The position numbers and the translations under genes were made by a program. 64,000 bases of DNA. It comes from Mesorhizobium sp. INR15. GTDB taxonomy: Bacteria > Pseudomonadota > Alphaproteobacteria > Rhizobiales > Rhizobiaceae. Under the pieces are notes generated by a model that saw only the letters and a list, made by a program, of their open reading frames with translations, made no database searches and had not been told where the DNA came from. The DNA is taken from NCBI RefSeq assembly GCF_015500075.1, contig NZ_CP045496.1, positions 4,598,001 to 4,662,000 of the forward strand, written 5' to 3'. This document shows, one piece after another, positions 15,995 to 26,672 of this stretch. Numbering within the stretch: the first letter of the stretch is position 1; each line of letters begins with the position of its first letter.

Positions 15995-16295
15995 GGTAGT
16001 CCCTCAGGAAAGTCCCAGCTTTCTTAGGCGATTCCGTTGCTGGCGCCAACTCAACGAGCCTGGTTTCAAACATGGGAACTTTGAATTTTTCTTCGATTTT
16101 CCACCTCCGTCGCGATCCGCGGTTTCGGTGCATCGAAGAAGGATGCGGTCTCATCGGTCGACGATTGACCGGCCTTACCGCAAGGTTTTCAGCATCGTAT
16201 GCCCATAAGCCACCAACGCGAACCCTCTAGGACTGGTCCACGCGATTGTTCATTACGCAAAAGGTCGGCTCGACTAACCTGCCCGCAACGAGTCT
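15995..16295. other. Intergenic interval upstream of the D-aminotransferase and HEPN-like genes
   Basis: About 300 bases between two divergent genes. The left part carries the leader of the aminotransferase gene. The right part (from about 16190) becomes less GC-rich and belongs to the presumed insertion with the HEPN-like gene. No RNA gene, clear direct repeat or transposase trace was seen. Confidence 0.4.
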
Positions 16296-17324
16296 GTGAA
16301 AGGCATGAGCGTGAAGCGGGTACGATATTATATCGGCGTAGGCTTTCGAGGAGCGATTGATGCTGGTGACTATGCGATCGGTCGTACCCACGTCAACGTG
16401 TCCTACCCTGACGCTTTTATGATCGACTCTACGCCGTTCTTAGGTCGCCTTGAGTTACCTAAAACAAGCACCGTTTTTTGTGTCTCATGGGACGACTCAA
16501 ACGGAAAGACACAGGCGCAATTCGATGGCCATGTCGAACGGCAGTTGCCGCTTTTCAAGGCTCTGAAGGCAATCAACCAACTGACGGATGCTTTCAAGTT
16601 GGTACGTCTGGGAAACTCTGAGGGATTGCATCTTCGCAGAGTTGGAACTGGGGACACACTATTTCACACGTGCTTAATCGACGGGATCGTGGACCCATTT
16701 GTCGTCAATCGACGGTTAGGGTATGAACCCGATGCGAAAGATCGCGCTGAAACGCAAGACCTTGCGAGTTCACATGTAGCAGGCGATACGGTTGCAATAG
16801 CCCGCCGTTACCTCGCATGCTTCGAACTGTTTGACCACGGATACTATTCAGAGGCCGTGATCGTCGGTCATGGAATACTAGACGACACCATTCAGGAACT
16901 AATAAATAGATCCTTGACAGATAAGGGTATAGATGAGCAAGAGGAGAGAAAGCTTATTTTGCGGGGAATTTCTTCAGATCGGATGAAGACTTTTTTAGGC
17001 CCGCTGTTAAAGCTACTGTCAGGAAAAAACCTTAGTGAAATTTGGTATGACGGGGCCAGCGCATTGGACTTCCTCAACAAGAAAAGAAACGCCATTGCTC
17101 ATAATGGAGTGGTTGCGTCTCCCGCAGAAGCGGCGTTCTGCCTTTTCGCCTCGATGAAGATAATCGCGGTATTACATCATTCCGGACTCGTGGATGCCCC
17201 TATGCCACGCGGAATGTTTAGAACGGCTAGAAATCTGGCAGCCTGGTCTGTGCCAGATCGGCCTTCTTGGGTGTCAAAGCCTGGGGAAGAAGATCACGAT
17301 CCTTTTGACTCGACCTACCCTTGA
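16296..17324 (+). CDS. Uncharacterised protein with HEPN-like Rx4H motif
   Basis: A 342-residue protein I do not recognise as a named family. The N-terminal half (about 1-160) is beta-rich, for example VRYYIGVGFRGAI and STVFCVSWDD. The second half is helical: ARRYLACFELFDHGYYSEAVI, and then LDFLNKKRNAIAHNG. R264 and H269 form the Rx4H signature of HEPN ribonuclease-type domains. Base composition is visibly more AT-rich than the neighbours, with codons such as ATA and TTA that surrounding genes avoid. It begins with GTG 16296 (ATG 16305 is an alternative; neither has a strong ribosome site). It stands alone between ntrX and the aminotransferase gene. Confidence 0.7.
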   Translation: MKGMSVKRVRYYIGVGFRGAIDAGDYAIGRTHVNVSYPDAFMIDSTPFLGRLELPKTSTVFCVSWDDSNGKTQAQFDGHVERQLPLFKALKAINQLTDAFKLVRLGNSEGLHLRRVGTGDTLFHTCLIDGIVDPFVVNRRLGYEPDAKDRAETQDLASSHVAGDTVAIARRYLACFELFDHGYYSEAVIVGHGILDDTIQELINRSLTDKGIDEQEERKLILRGISSDRMKTFLGPLLKLLSGKNLSEIWYDGASALDFLNKKRNAIAHNGVVASPAEAAFCLFASMKIIAVLHHSGLVDAPMPRGMFRTARNLAAWSVPDRPSWVSKPGEEDHDPFDSTYP

Positions 17325-17378
17325 GAATCTGACCGCAACCGCCAATTGGCTGCACCCGACTCGCTGGACCAACTGTTA

Positions 17379-18740
17379 TCAGACGCCCAGCGACTTCAGC
17401 TTGCGGTGAAGGGCGGAGCGCTCCATGCCGATGAACTCGGCCGTCTTCGAAATGTTGCCGCCGAAACGGTTGATCTGGGCGATCAGATAGTCCTTCTCGA
17501 ACTGTTCGCGCGCCTCGCGCAGCGGCAGCGCCATGATGTGCTGGTCCGACTGGTTTGGCGTACGCGGCATGACATCGCCGATCTCGGACGGCAAAAGGTC
17601 AGCGGTGATCGGCGAATCGACATCGTCGCCACGCGCCAGGATCATCAGCCTTTCGACGTTGTTGCGCAGCTGGCGGACGTTGCCCGGCCAGTTGTGCGCC
17701 TGCAGCACCGCCAGCGCGTCGTCCCCAATACGGCGTGGCTTGATGCCGGCCTGGCGCGCGATCTGCTTCATGAAATTGTCGACGAGGTAGGGAATATCCT
17801 CGCGCCGCTCGGCCAGGCCCGGCACCATGACAGGAACCACCGCCAGGCGATGATAAAGATCTTCGCGGAAGCGCCCGTCGGCGATCATCGCTTCCAGGTT
17901 CTGCGAGGTCGAGGAGATGATACGAACATCGACCTTGACCCGTTTGGTGCCCCCCACCCGCTCGAACTGCTGCTCGACCAGAACGCGCAGGATCTTGTTT
18001 TGCGTTTCGCGCGGCATGTCAGCCACTTCGTCGATGTAGAGGATGCCGCGATGCGCCTCCTCCAGCGCGCCGACCTTGCGTTCGACGCCATTCGATTCGG
18101 TGCCGAAAAGCTCGATTTCCATACGCTCAGGCGTGATGTTGGCGGCGCTCAGCGTCACGAAGGGCGCGCCCTTGCGCGTCGACAACGTGTGGATGGCGCG
18201 CGCCGCCAGTTCCTTGCCCGACCCGGACGGGCCAATGATCATGACGCGGCTGTTGGTTGGCGCGACGCGCTCGATGGTCTGGCGCAGTTGGCTCATCGCC
18301 GACGACATGCCGATCAGGTCGAAGGTCTCGCCGCTGCGCTGCTTCAAATCCGAGACTTCGCGTTTCAGTTTCGAAGTCTCGAGCGCGCGCTCGGCAATGA
18401 GGATCAATCTGTCAGCCTTGAACGGCTTCTCGATGAAGTCATAGGCGCCACGGCGAATGGCCGATACCGCCGTTTCGATGTTGCCATGACCGGAGATCAT
18501 CACCACCGGAAGGCTCGGATGCATCGTCTTGATCTCGTCCAGCAAGGCCAGCCCGTCCAGGCGCGAACCCTGCAGCCAGATGTCGAGGAAAATCAGGCGA
18601 GGCGCCCGGTCGGCGATTGCCGCGAGCGCGCTGTCGGCATCGAACGCCGTGCGGGTTTCATGACCTTCGTCGCTCAGGATACCAGCGACGAGTTCACGGA
18701 TGTCTTCCTCGTCATCGACGATGAGAATATCAGACGCCAT
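17379..18740 (-). CDS. ntrX: Response regulator NtrX
   Basis: Partner of the membrane kinase NtrY; affects nitrogen metabolism, redox and envelope functions in alphaproteobacteria. 453 residues: receiver domain with phospho-acceptor D52 in LIFLDIWLQGS, AAA+ domain with Walker A GPSGSGKE near 164 and Walker B ILYIDEVADMP near 233, and a C-terminal Fis-type helix-turn-helix (NISKTAEFIGMERSALHRKL). Where sigma-54 activators carry GAFTGA, this protein has GTESNGVERKVGALE, so the sigma-54 contact loop is missing. Its start overlaps the ntrY stop by 11 bases. Confidence 0.96.
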   Translation of the reverse strand: MASDILIVDDEEDIRELVAGILSDEGHETRTAFDADSALAAIADRAPRLIFLDIWLQGSRLDGLALLDEIKTMHPSLPVVMISGHGNIETAVSAIRRGAYDFIEKPFKADRLILIAERALETSKLKREVSDLKQRSGETFDLIGMSSAMSQLRQTIERVAPTNSRVMIIGPSGSGKELAARAIHTLSTRKGAPFVTLSAANITPERMEIELFGTESNGVERKVGALEEAHRGILYIDEVADMPRETQNKILRVLVEQQFERVGGTKRVKVDVRIISSTSQNLEAMIADGRFREDLYHRLAVVPVMVPGLAERREDIPYLVDNFMKQIARQAGIKPRRIGDDALAVLQAHNWPGNVRQLRNNVERLMILARGDDVDSPITADLLPSEIGDVMPRTPNQSDQHIMALPLREAREQFEKDYLIAQINRFGGNISKTAEFIGMERSALHRKLKSLGV

Positions 18741-21021
18741 TACCGACCTTTTCAGTTTCTCGTTCGTTTGCCGCCCTGCCTTCGCCGCGAGAAGACGCGG
18801 TAGCCGCAGCGGCTGGCGGCAGAATGATGCTGATCATCGCACCCCGCCCACCGTGGAAATCCGCGGGTGCATCATGAAGTTCCAGCCTGCCGCCATGGTC
18901 CTCCACGATCTTCTTCACGATCGCGAGACCGAGCCCCGTGCCCTTCTCGCGCGTCGTCATATAGGGCTCGAGCAGCCGTTGGCGATTCTCGCGCGGCAAA
19001 CCTTTGCCATTGTCGATGACGTCGATGCGAATCGCGCCATTCTGACGCCCGGCTTGAATCCGGATTATGCCGTCCGAACCATCCTTCTGTTCCAATCCGT
19101 CGATCGCTTCGGCGGCGTTCTTGATCACATTGCCGAAAGCCTGCGCCATCAGACGGCTGTCGAAGGTGCCTTTGAGCGGTTCGTTGCCGAAAACCCGTTC
19201 GAATGTGATGTCGGCGCGGCTGACTTCGACGAGGAACGAGGCCTCGCGCAGTGATTCGCGCAGGTCGATCGCCTTCATCTCCGGCTTGGGCATGCGGGCG
19301 AAAGCCGAGAATTCATCGACCATACGGCCGATGTCCTCGACCTGTCGGATGATGGTGTCGGTGCACTGGTCGAAAACCTCGCGGTCCTCGGTGATGACCT
19401 TGCCGTAGCGGCGCTTGATACGCTCAGCCGAAAGCTGGATCGGTGTCAGCGGGTTCTTGATTTCGTGAGCGATGCGCCGTGCCACGTCGGCCCAGGCTGA
19501 CGAGCGCTGCGCCTGAACCAGATCGGTAATGTCGTCGACCGTGACGACGTAGGACTTTTCCTCGGTACCGTCGTCGCCGGCCTCGATGGTGATCTGCACG
19601 TTGAAAGTCCGTTCAGCGCCGGCTCGGTAGAAGGTCACCTGCTCGCGATAGACGGGCTTGCCGGACTTCCGGCCGATCTCGAAAACGCGGCCGACATGCG
19701 GCAGCACGGCGGACAGGTTCTGCCCGAGGGCCGCATCGGCGGAGATGGCCAGCATTGTCTCCGCCGAACGGTTGACAATGGTTACGATGCCATAGGGATC
19801 GACACCGATGACGCCGGCGGTGACGCCCGCGAGCACCGCTTCGGAGAACCGCCGCCGCTCGTCGATCAGATCCTTGGCCGACAGGATCTCGTTGCGCTGG
19901 GACTTCAGTTCCAGCAGCATCTTGTTGAACGTATCACCAAGCGAAGCGACGTCGCCATCGGAGGGCCTGACGGCGACGGCGACATCGAGATTGCCGGTCG
20001 CGACCTCGTCAGCGGCGCCAATAAGCTGACGAATCGGCCGCACCAGGCGGTCGGCGACCGCAATACCGGTCCAGATGGCGGACAGGATGATGATCAGCGT
20101 CAGTGACAGGTAAGGAAGCGCGAAGGCCACCTGCGAGGTGCGGCGATTGTCCTCGAGCCCGCGATATTCGTCCGTGTTGGACCTGACGATCTGCCGCGCC
20201 TTGATCACTTCGGGGTCAACCAGGCGAATTGTGTAGAGATAGAGGCCTTCGATCTCGCGCAGCTTGACGATGGCGCCCATGATGTTGCGGGTCTTGGGTT
20301 CAATCAGAACGGTCCTGCCGTCGGCGGCGCTGTTGACGGCGCCTTCGGGTGGCTCCGGCATGGAAAAATCGGCATCGGTCTTGGCGCTCATGACAAAAGA
20401 GCCGTCTGCCTTGACCAACGCCGCGTGAGCCAGCGATCGGCCCGCGGCCTCCTTGTTCATCAGGTCGAGAAAGCCTGTCCGATCAAGCCCGTAGAGCGTG
20501 CGCGACGCGTCAAGATCATAGGCCATCGACAGGGTCGTGCCCTGAAGATTGCGGGCGTTTTCCTGGACATAGGCATCGGCGATCGACAGCGACGAATTGA
20601 CGATCGTCTTGGTGCGTATCTCGAACCAGCGGTCGAGGCCGATGTCGAGCGTGATAGACGCGATGATGGCCACCATGATCGCGGGAATGGCGGCGACCAG
20701 CGCGAACATCGCCACGATGCGCACATGCAGCCGCGACGCAGCCTTGCCGTGCCGGCGCGCCATGAGGATGCGGTGCACTTCGCGGCCAACCAGGGCGATG
20801 AGAAACAGGACGAAGGCGGCATTGAGCGCGATCAACGCCAGCGTCGTCGACTCGTTTGGGGTAATCGGCGTCGCACCGACAAGAATGGCGAACGAGATCG
20901 CCGCCGTCACCAGCGCGCCGCCCACCGCAACCACGCCCGGCAACGCAAGCAGCCGGCGTCCTTCCCTCGCGCTGGGTTCGCTGAAAAGCGGTTCGTTGAG
21001 TGAGGGTGCCTGGAGAGCCAT
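18730..21021 (-). CDS. ntrY: Membrane sensor histidine kinase NtrY
   Basis: Sensor kinase for NtrX, 763 residues from ATG 21021 (MALQAPS). N-terminal transmembrane helices span about residues 30-110, followed by a large periplasmic segment and another helix near 295-320 (LPYLSLTLIIILSAIW). Then come a HAMP domain (RLVRPIRQLIGAADEVATGN), PAS domain (AGVTAGVIGVDPYGIVTIVN), HisKA with phospho-acceptor His in ARRIAHEIKNPLTPIQL, and HATPase_c with NAAEAI, DNGKGLP and GTGLGLAIV. It is separated from ntrC by 130 bases with a hairpin, so ntrYX can have its own promoter. Confidence 0.96.
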   Translation of the reverse strand: MALQAPSLNEPLFSEPSAREGRRLLALPGVVAVGGALVTAAISFAILVGATPITPNESTTLALIALNAAFVLFLIALVGREVHRILMARRHGKAASRLHVRIVAMFALVAAIPAIMVAIIASITLDIGLDRWFEIRTKTIVNSSLSIADAYVQENARNLQGTTLSMAYDLDASRTLYGLDRTGFLDLMNKEAAGRSLAHAALVKADGSFVMSAKTDADFSMPEPPEGAVNSAADGRTVLIEPKTRNIMGAIVKLREIEGLYLYTIRLVDPEVIKARQIVRSNTDEYRGLEDNRRTSQVAFALPYLSLTLIIILSAIWTGIAVADRLVRPIRQLIGAADEVATGNLDVAVAVRPSDGDVASLGDTFNKMLLELKSQRNEILSAKDLIDERRRFSEAVLAGVTAGVIGVDPYGIVTIVNRSAETMLAISADAALGQNLSAVLPHVGRVFEIGRKSGKPVYREQVTFYRAGAERTFNVQITIEAGDDGTEEKSYVVTVDDITDLVQAQRSSAWADVARRIAHEIKNPLTPIQLSAERIKRRYGKVITEDREVFDQCTDTIIRQVEDIGRMVDEFSAFARMPKPEMKAIDLRESLREASFLVEVSRADITFERVFGNEPLKGTFDSRLMAQAFGNVIKNAAEAIDGLEQKDGSDGIIRIQAGRQNGAIRIDVIDNGKGLPRENRQRLLEPYMTTREKGTGLGLAIVKKIVEDHGGRLELHDAPADFHGGRGAMISIILPPAAAATASSRGEGRAANERETEKVGNGV

Positions 21022-21133
21022 GTCGCCGTCTTGAGCCAATGATTGCGTCGGATGTATGCAACGCATTGTGGCGATTATGCAACAAGTGTGGCCGAGACGG
21101 AAATCTTTCGGCGATCGATCCCCCGGAAAAGGA

Positions 21134-21151
21134 CCTGACCCAGGTCAAGGG

Positions 21152-21156
<5 letters not shown>
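21134..21156 (-). terminator. Hairpin at the ntrC end, possible attenuator before ntrYX
   Basis: Inverted repeat CCTGACCC (21134-21141) and GGGTCAGG (21149-21156) with a 7-base loop, overlapping the ntrC stop. On the - strand it is followed by TCCTTTTCC, a weak U-rich tract. It could partially end the dusB-ntrBC transcript before ntrY. Confidence 0.45.
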
Positions 21157-22608
<1,452 letters not shown>

Positions 22609-22612
<4 letters not shown>

Positions 22613-23751
22613 TTGCGGTCTCCTTCGCCTTCGTCATCGGCGCCGTATGGCACTTCTTTCCAGGCCGGCATCAGGATGCGGAACGTGGTCCCGCGTGGTG
22701 TCGAATCGCATTCGATGATGCCGCCGTGCTCGCCGACGATCTTGGCGACCAGCGCCAGCCCCAGCCCCGAACCGTTCGGCTTGGTGGTGATGAAAGGATC
22801 GAACAGGATCGGCAGGATGTCTTCGGAAACTCCGGAACCGTTGTCGCGCACGCAAAACTCCAGCGGCAGCGAGACACGGTCCTGGGTTCCCGGCACCGAA
22901 ACGCGGATGCCCGGCCGGAACGCGGTCGACAGGATGATCTCGCCCTGCGGATCGCTGCCGATCGCCTCGGCGGCATTCTTGACCAGGTTGAGGAACACCT
23001 GGATCAGCTGGTCGCGGTTGGCAAACACCGGAGGCAGTGAAGGATCATAATCCTCCAATATCTTGATTCTCCTGGCAAAACCGTTCTTCGCAATTGCCTT
23101 CACGTGATCAAGAACAACGTGGATATTGACAGGATAGCGATCGATCGGCCGCTCGTCGGAAAACACTTCCATGCGGTCAACCAGCGACACGATACGGTCG
23201 GTCTCGTCGGTGATCAGGCGCGTCAGCGCTCGGTCCTCGTCGGACGCAGAAAGTTCCAGCAACTGGGCGGCGCCACGGATGCCGGAAAGCGGGTTCTTGA
23301 TCTCATGGGCAAGCATCGCGGCAAGACCAGTCACCGAGCGCGCGGCACCGCGATGCGTCATCTGCCGGTCGATCTTGTCGGCCATCGAGCGTTCCTGGAA
23401 CATCACCACGACCGCACCGGGAAATTCCGGCACCGGCGCAACGTAGAGATCGACGACCTTCTCGATGCCAAGCCGCGGCGAAGACACGTCGACCCGGTAT
23501 TCGTTAACCGGAGCCAGGCGCTCGCGCACCTGATCGACCAGAGTCAAAAGCGGGCTGCCAAAAGGGATCAGCTTGGACAGCGTGTTGCGGGCAAGCATGG
23601 TGGCGCTTGAGCGGAAAAAGTCCTCGGCGTCGGCGTTGGCGAAGGTGATGAAGCCATCCGGGTTGATCATGATCACCGGACGGCGGATTGTGTTGAGCAC
23701 GATCTGGGCGGCATTCGCCATCTCGGGCACTTGGGCAATGGTGGCGTTCAT
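22609..23751 (-). CDS. ntrB: Nitrogen regulation sensor kinase NtrB
   Basis: Cytoplasmic histidine kinase/phosphatase that reads the PII signal and controls NtrC. 380 residues: an N-terminal PAS domain (RRPVIMINPDGFITFANADAE), HisKA with the acceptor histidine in LAHEIKNPLSGIRGA near 150, and HATPase_c motifs NAAEAIG, DNGSGVS and GSGLGLALV. No transmembrane segment is present. Its start overlaps the dusB stop by 4 bases and its stop overlaps ntrC, making dusB-ntrB-ntrC a tightly coupled operon. Confidence 0.96.
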
Positions 23752-24776
23752 GCTGCGCTCCGCAGGTTCACTGTCCGCGGCTCGCTCGAAAACACCTCGC
23801 GCAGCAAGGCGATGACGCGGGCAGGCTCGAATGCGGTGAGGACGGCCTTGCGCTGATCGTCGGCAACGCCGGCGGCATGACGATCGAGATACCAGCCAAG
23901 ATGCTTGCGGGCCTGACGCAGGCCGCTTTCGACACCGTACAGCGCCAACATGTCTTCGTAGTGGGCAATGACATAGTCAGCCAACGCGTGTTCACGGTCG
24001 GGCAAGCCAAGCACGGGCTCTTCTCGCGCTGCCGCGGCGATGCTGCCAGCAATCCAGGGCGCGCCATAATGCGCGCGGCCGATCATCACCGCATCGGCGC
24101 CGGACTGTTCAAGGATCATGGCTGCCTCCGCCGGCGAACCGACATCGCCATTGGCGACGACCGGGATGGACACGGCCTCCTTGACGCGGGCTATGGCAAG
24201 CCAATCGGCCTTGCCCTGATAGAACTGGCAGCGCGTGCGGCCATGGATCGTTACCATCCTGACGCCGGCCTCCTCGGCACGGCGCGCAAGAGAGGGAGCG
24301 TTCAGCGCGCCTTCATCCCAGCCGAGCCGCATCTTCACCGTCACCGGCACATCCACGGCACCAACCACCGCATCGATCAGCGACAAAGCGTGATCAAGAT
24401 CGCGCATCAGCGCCGATCCGGCATAGCCGCCTGTCACCTTTTTCGCGGGGCAGCCCATGTTGATGTCGATGATGTCGGCGCCCTCACCAGCGGCGATACG
24501 CGCACCCTCGGCCATATGAACCGCTTCGCGGCCGGCAAGCTGAACCATGTGGACAGGCAGCCCGGAATGACGGATGCGCAGATCAAAACCCGCCCTGCCC
24601 TTGGCAAGCTCGCCGCTCGCTACCATTTCCGATACCACCAGTCCCGCGCCATGCGCATGCGCGCGCCGCCGGAACGGCTCGTCGGTTATTCCAGACATCG
24701 GCGCCAGAAAGACTCGATTGCGGATTCTTACCCCGCCGACGTCCAACGGCGCGGCCAATTTGTTCAGGTCAGGCAT
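23748..24776 (-). CDS. dusB: tRNA-dihydrouridine synthase DusB (NifR3)
   Basis: FMN-dependent enzyme reducing uridine to dihydrouridine in the tRNA D-loop. 342 residues from ATG 24776 (MPDLNKLAAPLDVGG); an upstream in-frame extension is unlike the family. FMN barrel motifs: LAPMSGITDEPFRR near 25, INMGCPAKKVTGGYAGSALM with the catalytic cysteine near 103, MVTIHGRTRCQFYQGKADW near 171 and VVANGDV near 203. In alphaproteobacteria it is the classical nifR3, the first gene of the ntrBC operon, as here. Confidence 0.95.
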   Translation of the reverse strand: MPDLNKLAAPLDVGGVRIRNRVFLAPMSGITDEPFRRRAHAHGAGLVVSEMVASGELAKGRAGFDLRIRHSGLPVHMVQLAGREAVHMAEGARIAAGEGADIIDINMGCPAKKVTGGYAGSALMRDLDHALSLIDAVVGAVDVPVTVKMRLGWDEGALNAPSLARRAEEAGVRMVTIHGRTRCQFYQGKADWLAIARVKEAVSIPVVANGDVGSPAEAAMILEQSGADAVMIGRAHYGAPWIAGSIAAAAREEPVLGLPDREHALADYVIAHYEDMLALYGVESGLRQARKHLGWYLDRHAAGVADDQRKAVLTAFEPARVIALLREVFSSEPRTVNLRSAA

Positions 24777-24803
24777 GCACAAAAACCAAGCATGTTTAAT
24801 TGC

Positions 24804-24838
24804 TGCACATTCTCTAGCCAGAACCAGTGCAATGTGCA
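24804..24838. promoter_or_regulatory. Inverted repeat in the dusB/ispDF divergent region
   Basis: TGCACATT at 24804-24811 and AATGTGCA at 24831-24838 are perfect 8-bp arms 19 bases apart. TGCAC/GTGCA half-sites recall NtrC targets, but the spacing differs from the usual one. It is 28 bases upstream of dusB, where operon control by NtrC would be expected. Confidence 0.35.
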
Positions 24839-24915
24839 ACGCGGAATGACGCCACATTAAGGCGCATTTGGGAAAATGCTGGCCTTCGGCTTTGGCCGCG
24901 ACTAAGGCACTGACC

Positions 24916-26139
24916 ATGACTGATGCAAGTGAAACTTCGGCCATGAATGACAAGGTAGCCGTGGTTATCGTCGCGGCCGGCCGCGGCGCGCGCGCCGGTC
25001 AGGCCAATGGGCCGAAGCAATATCAAAACATCGGTGGCCGCGCCGTCATCGCGCGCACACTTGAGACATTCCTGGCCCATCCGCGAACCGGCTCCGTGAT
25101 TGTCGCCATTCATGCTGACGACCATGAGTTGTTTCAACTCGCGGCAGGCGCCAGCGCGGTACGGGTCACTGCCATTATTGGCGGCGCGACGAGACAGGAG
25201 TCCGTGCGCCTTGGCCTGCTCGCGTTGAGAAGCCACGCACCGAGCCGGGTGCTTGTGCACGATGCGGTTCGTCCGTTCGTCGATGCCGAGCTGATTGACC
25301 GAACGATCGCGGCGATCGGCGAACGCGAAGGCGCGCTGCCCGCCCTGCCCGTAGCAGATACGCTGAAGCGCGAGTCGGCCTCCGGTGTGGTCGGCGAAAC
25401 CGTCTCCAGGAATGGGCTTCACGCGGCGCAAACGCCTCAGGGTTTCCCGTTCTGGCCGATCCTGGCCGCGCATGAGAAAGCCCATCATCTGGGGAAAGCC
25501 GATTTTACCGACGATGCGGCAATCGCCGAATGGGCACATATTCCGGTAAAGATCGTTCCGGGCTCTCCCGACAACTTCAAACTCACCTGGGCACGGGACA
25601 TCGCGATGGCGGACCAGCGACTTTCCGGCGAGCGCATGCGCTTTCCTGACATCCGGACCGGCAATGGCTACGACGTCCATGCGTTCGAACCCGGCGATCA
25701 TGTCACGCTGTGTGGTGTCGCCATTGCGCACGACAAGAAACTGTCAGGCCATTCGGACGCCGATGTTGGCCTCCACGCGTTGACTGATGCGCTGTTGGCG
25801 ACCTGCGGCGCCGGGGACATCGGCACGCATTTTCCGCCGTCCGATCCGCAATGGAAGGGTGCTGCCTCGCGGATATTCGTCGAGCATGCGGCCAAGCTGG
25901 TGCGTGAACGTGGCGGCCGTATCGCCAATGCCGACGTCACGCTGATCTGCGAGGCCCCGCGCGTTGGCCCGCATCGTGAGGCGATGACCGTGACGCTTTC
26001 CGAAATGCTGGGGATTTCGCGGGACCGCATCTCGATCAAGGCGACCACCAACGAGAAGCTCGGCTTTGTCGGGCGCGAGGAAGGCATAGCTGCCATCGCT
26101 ACCGCCAGCGTCGCCTTTCCCGGTGAGATACCGGAATGA
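24916..26139 (+). CDS. ispDF: Bifunctional IspD/IspF, MEP pathway of isoprenoid synthesis
   Basis: Fusion of 4-diphosphocytidyl-2-C-methyl-D-erythritol synthase (IspD, about residues 10-235) and 2-C-methyl-D-erythritol 2,4-cyclodiphosphate synthase (IspF, about 245-405). IspD: VVIVAAGRGARAG, then GGATRQESVRLGL, LVHDAVRPF and QTPQGF. IspF: GNGYDVHAFEPGDH with the metal DxH, GHSDADVGLHALTDALL and TTNEKLGFVGREEG. The fusion is typical of alphaproteobacteria. ATG 24916 has AAGG 8 bases upstream; ATG 24943 is also in frame. Its stop overlaps the cinA start by 4 bases. Confidence 0.95.
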   Translation: MTDASETSAMNDKVAVVIVAAGRGARAGQANGPKQYQNIGGRAVIARTLETFLAHPRTGSVIVAIHADDHELFQLAAGASAVRVTAIIGGATRQESVRLGLLALRSHAPSRVLVHDAVRPFVDAELIDRTIAAIGEREGALPALPVADTLKRESASGVVGETVSRNGLHAAQTPQGFPFWPILAAHEKAHHLGKADFTDDAAIAEWAHIPVKIVPGSPDNFKLTWARDIAMADQRLSGERMRFPDIRTGNGYDVHAFEPGDHVTLCGVAIAHDKKLSGHSDADVGLHALTDALLATCGAGDIGTHFPPSDPQWKGAASRIFVEHAAKLVRERGGRIANADVTLICEAPRVGPHREAMTVTLSEMLGISRDRISIKATTNEKLGFVGREEGIAAIATASVAFPGEIPE

Positions 26140-26624
26140 GCAACGGCGAGTTGGCAAATGCACTGTTTCAGGCCTGCCAACAGCGTGGCATAATGCTGGC
26201 GACGGCGGAGAGCTGCACCGGCGGCATGATCATCGCCGCGCTGACCGACATCGCCGGTTCTTCGGCCGTGGTCGATCGCGGCTTCATCACCTATTCCAAC
26301 GAGGCCAAGATGGAGATGCTTGGTGTTTCAGCGGCCACGCTGAAAGCGCACGGCGCGGTGTCGCGCGAAACGGCGCTCGAGATGGCGGCCGGTGCCCTTG
26401 CACGCTCGCGCGCCGGATTGACGCTGGCTGTCACCGGCATCGCCGGCCCTGGCGGTGGTTCGGTGGAAAAACCCGTCGGCCTGGTCTGGTTCGGTCTCGC
26501 CTTGAATGATCGACCCGTTGCAGCCGAGCGTATGCTCTTCGCCGACAAGGGCCGTGACTCAATCCGTCAGGACACAGTCAGTCACGCGCTGCAACTCGCT
26601 CTCAACGCACTTCGGCAGTCTTGA
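26136..26624 (+). CDS. pncC: Nicotinamide-nucleotide amidohydrolase (PncC / CinA C-terminal domain)
   Basis: A 162-residue stand-alone CinA C-terminal domain that deamidates NMN to NaMN in NAD recycling. Motifs: LATAESCTGGMIIAALT near residue 18 with the catalytic Ser, GFITYSNEAKMEMLGV near 48, VSRETALEMAAGA near 77 and AVTGIAGPGGGS near 100. The N-terminal molybdopterin-like domain of full CinA is absent, as is usual in Proteobacteria. It overlaps ispDF by 4 bases (ATGA). Convergent with ratA. Confidence 0.93.
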   Translation: MSNGELANALFQACQQRGIMLATAESCTGGMIIAALTDIAGSSAVVDRGFITYSNEAKMEMLGVSAATLKAHGAVSRETALEMAAGALARSRAGLTLAVTGIAGPGGGSVEKPVGLVWFGLALNDRPVAAERMLFADKGRDSIRQDTVSHALQLALNALRQS

Positions 26625-26634
26625 AAATCGGGGG

Positions 26635-26672
26635 TAGTCTGCAAAGTCAGCGATAGTCTGGAAAGTCAGGAA
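26635..26672. repeat. Tandem 19-bp direct repeat between cinA and ratA
   Basis: Two adjacent 19-base units, 26635-26653 and 26654-26672, share 16 of 19 positions (TAGTCTGsAAAGTCAG core). The second unit contains the ratA stop codon. Probably a local duplication; no function evident. Confidence 0.5.

Noticed and set aside
17346..18803. 485-codon + strand frame opposite ntrX
   Set aside because: ntrX is unambiguous; the antisense product has no motif or start signal.
24804..24838. Canonical NtrC site before dusB
   Set aside because: Half-sites fit but spacing does not match the usual NtrC palindrome, so it is listed only as an inverted repeat.
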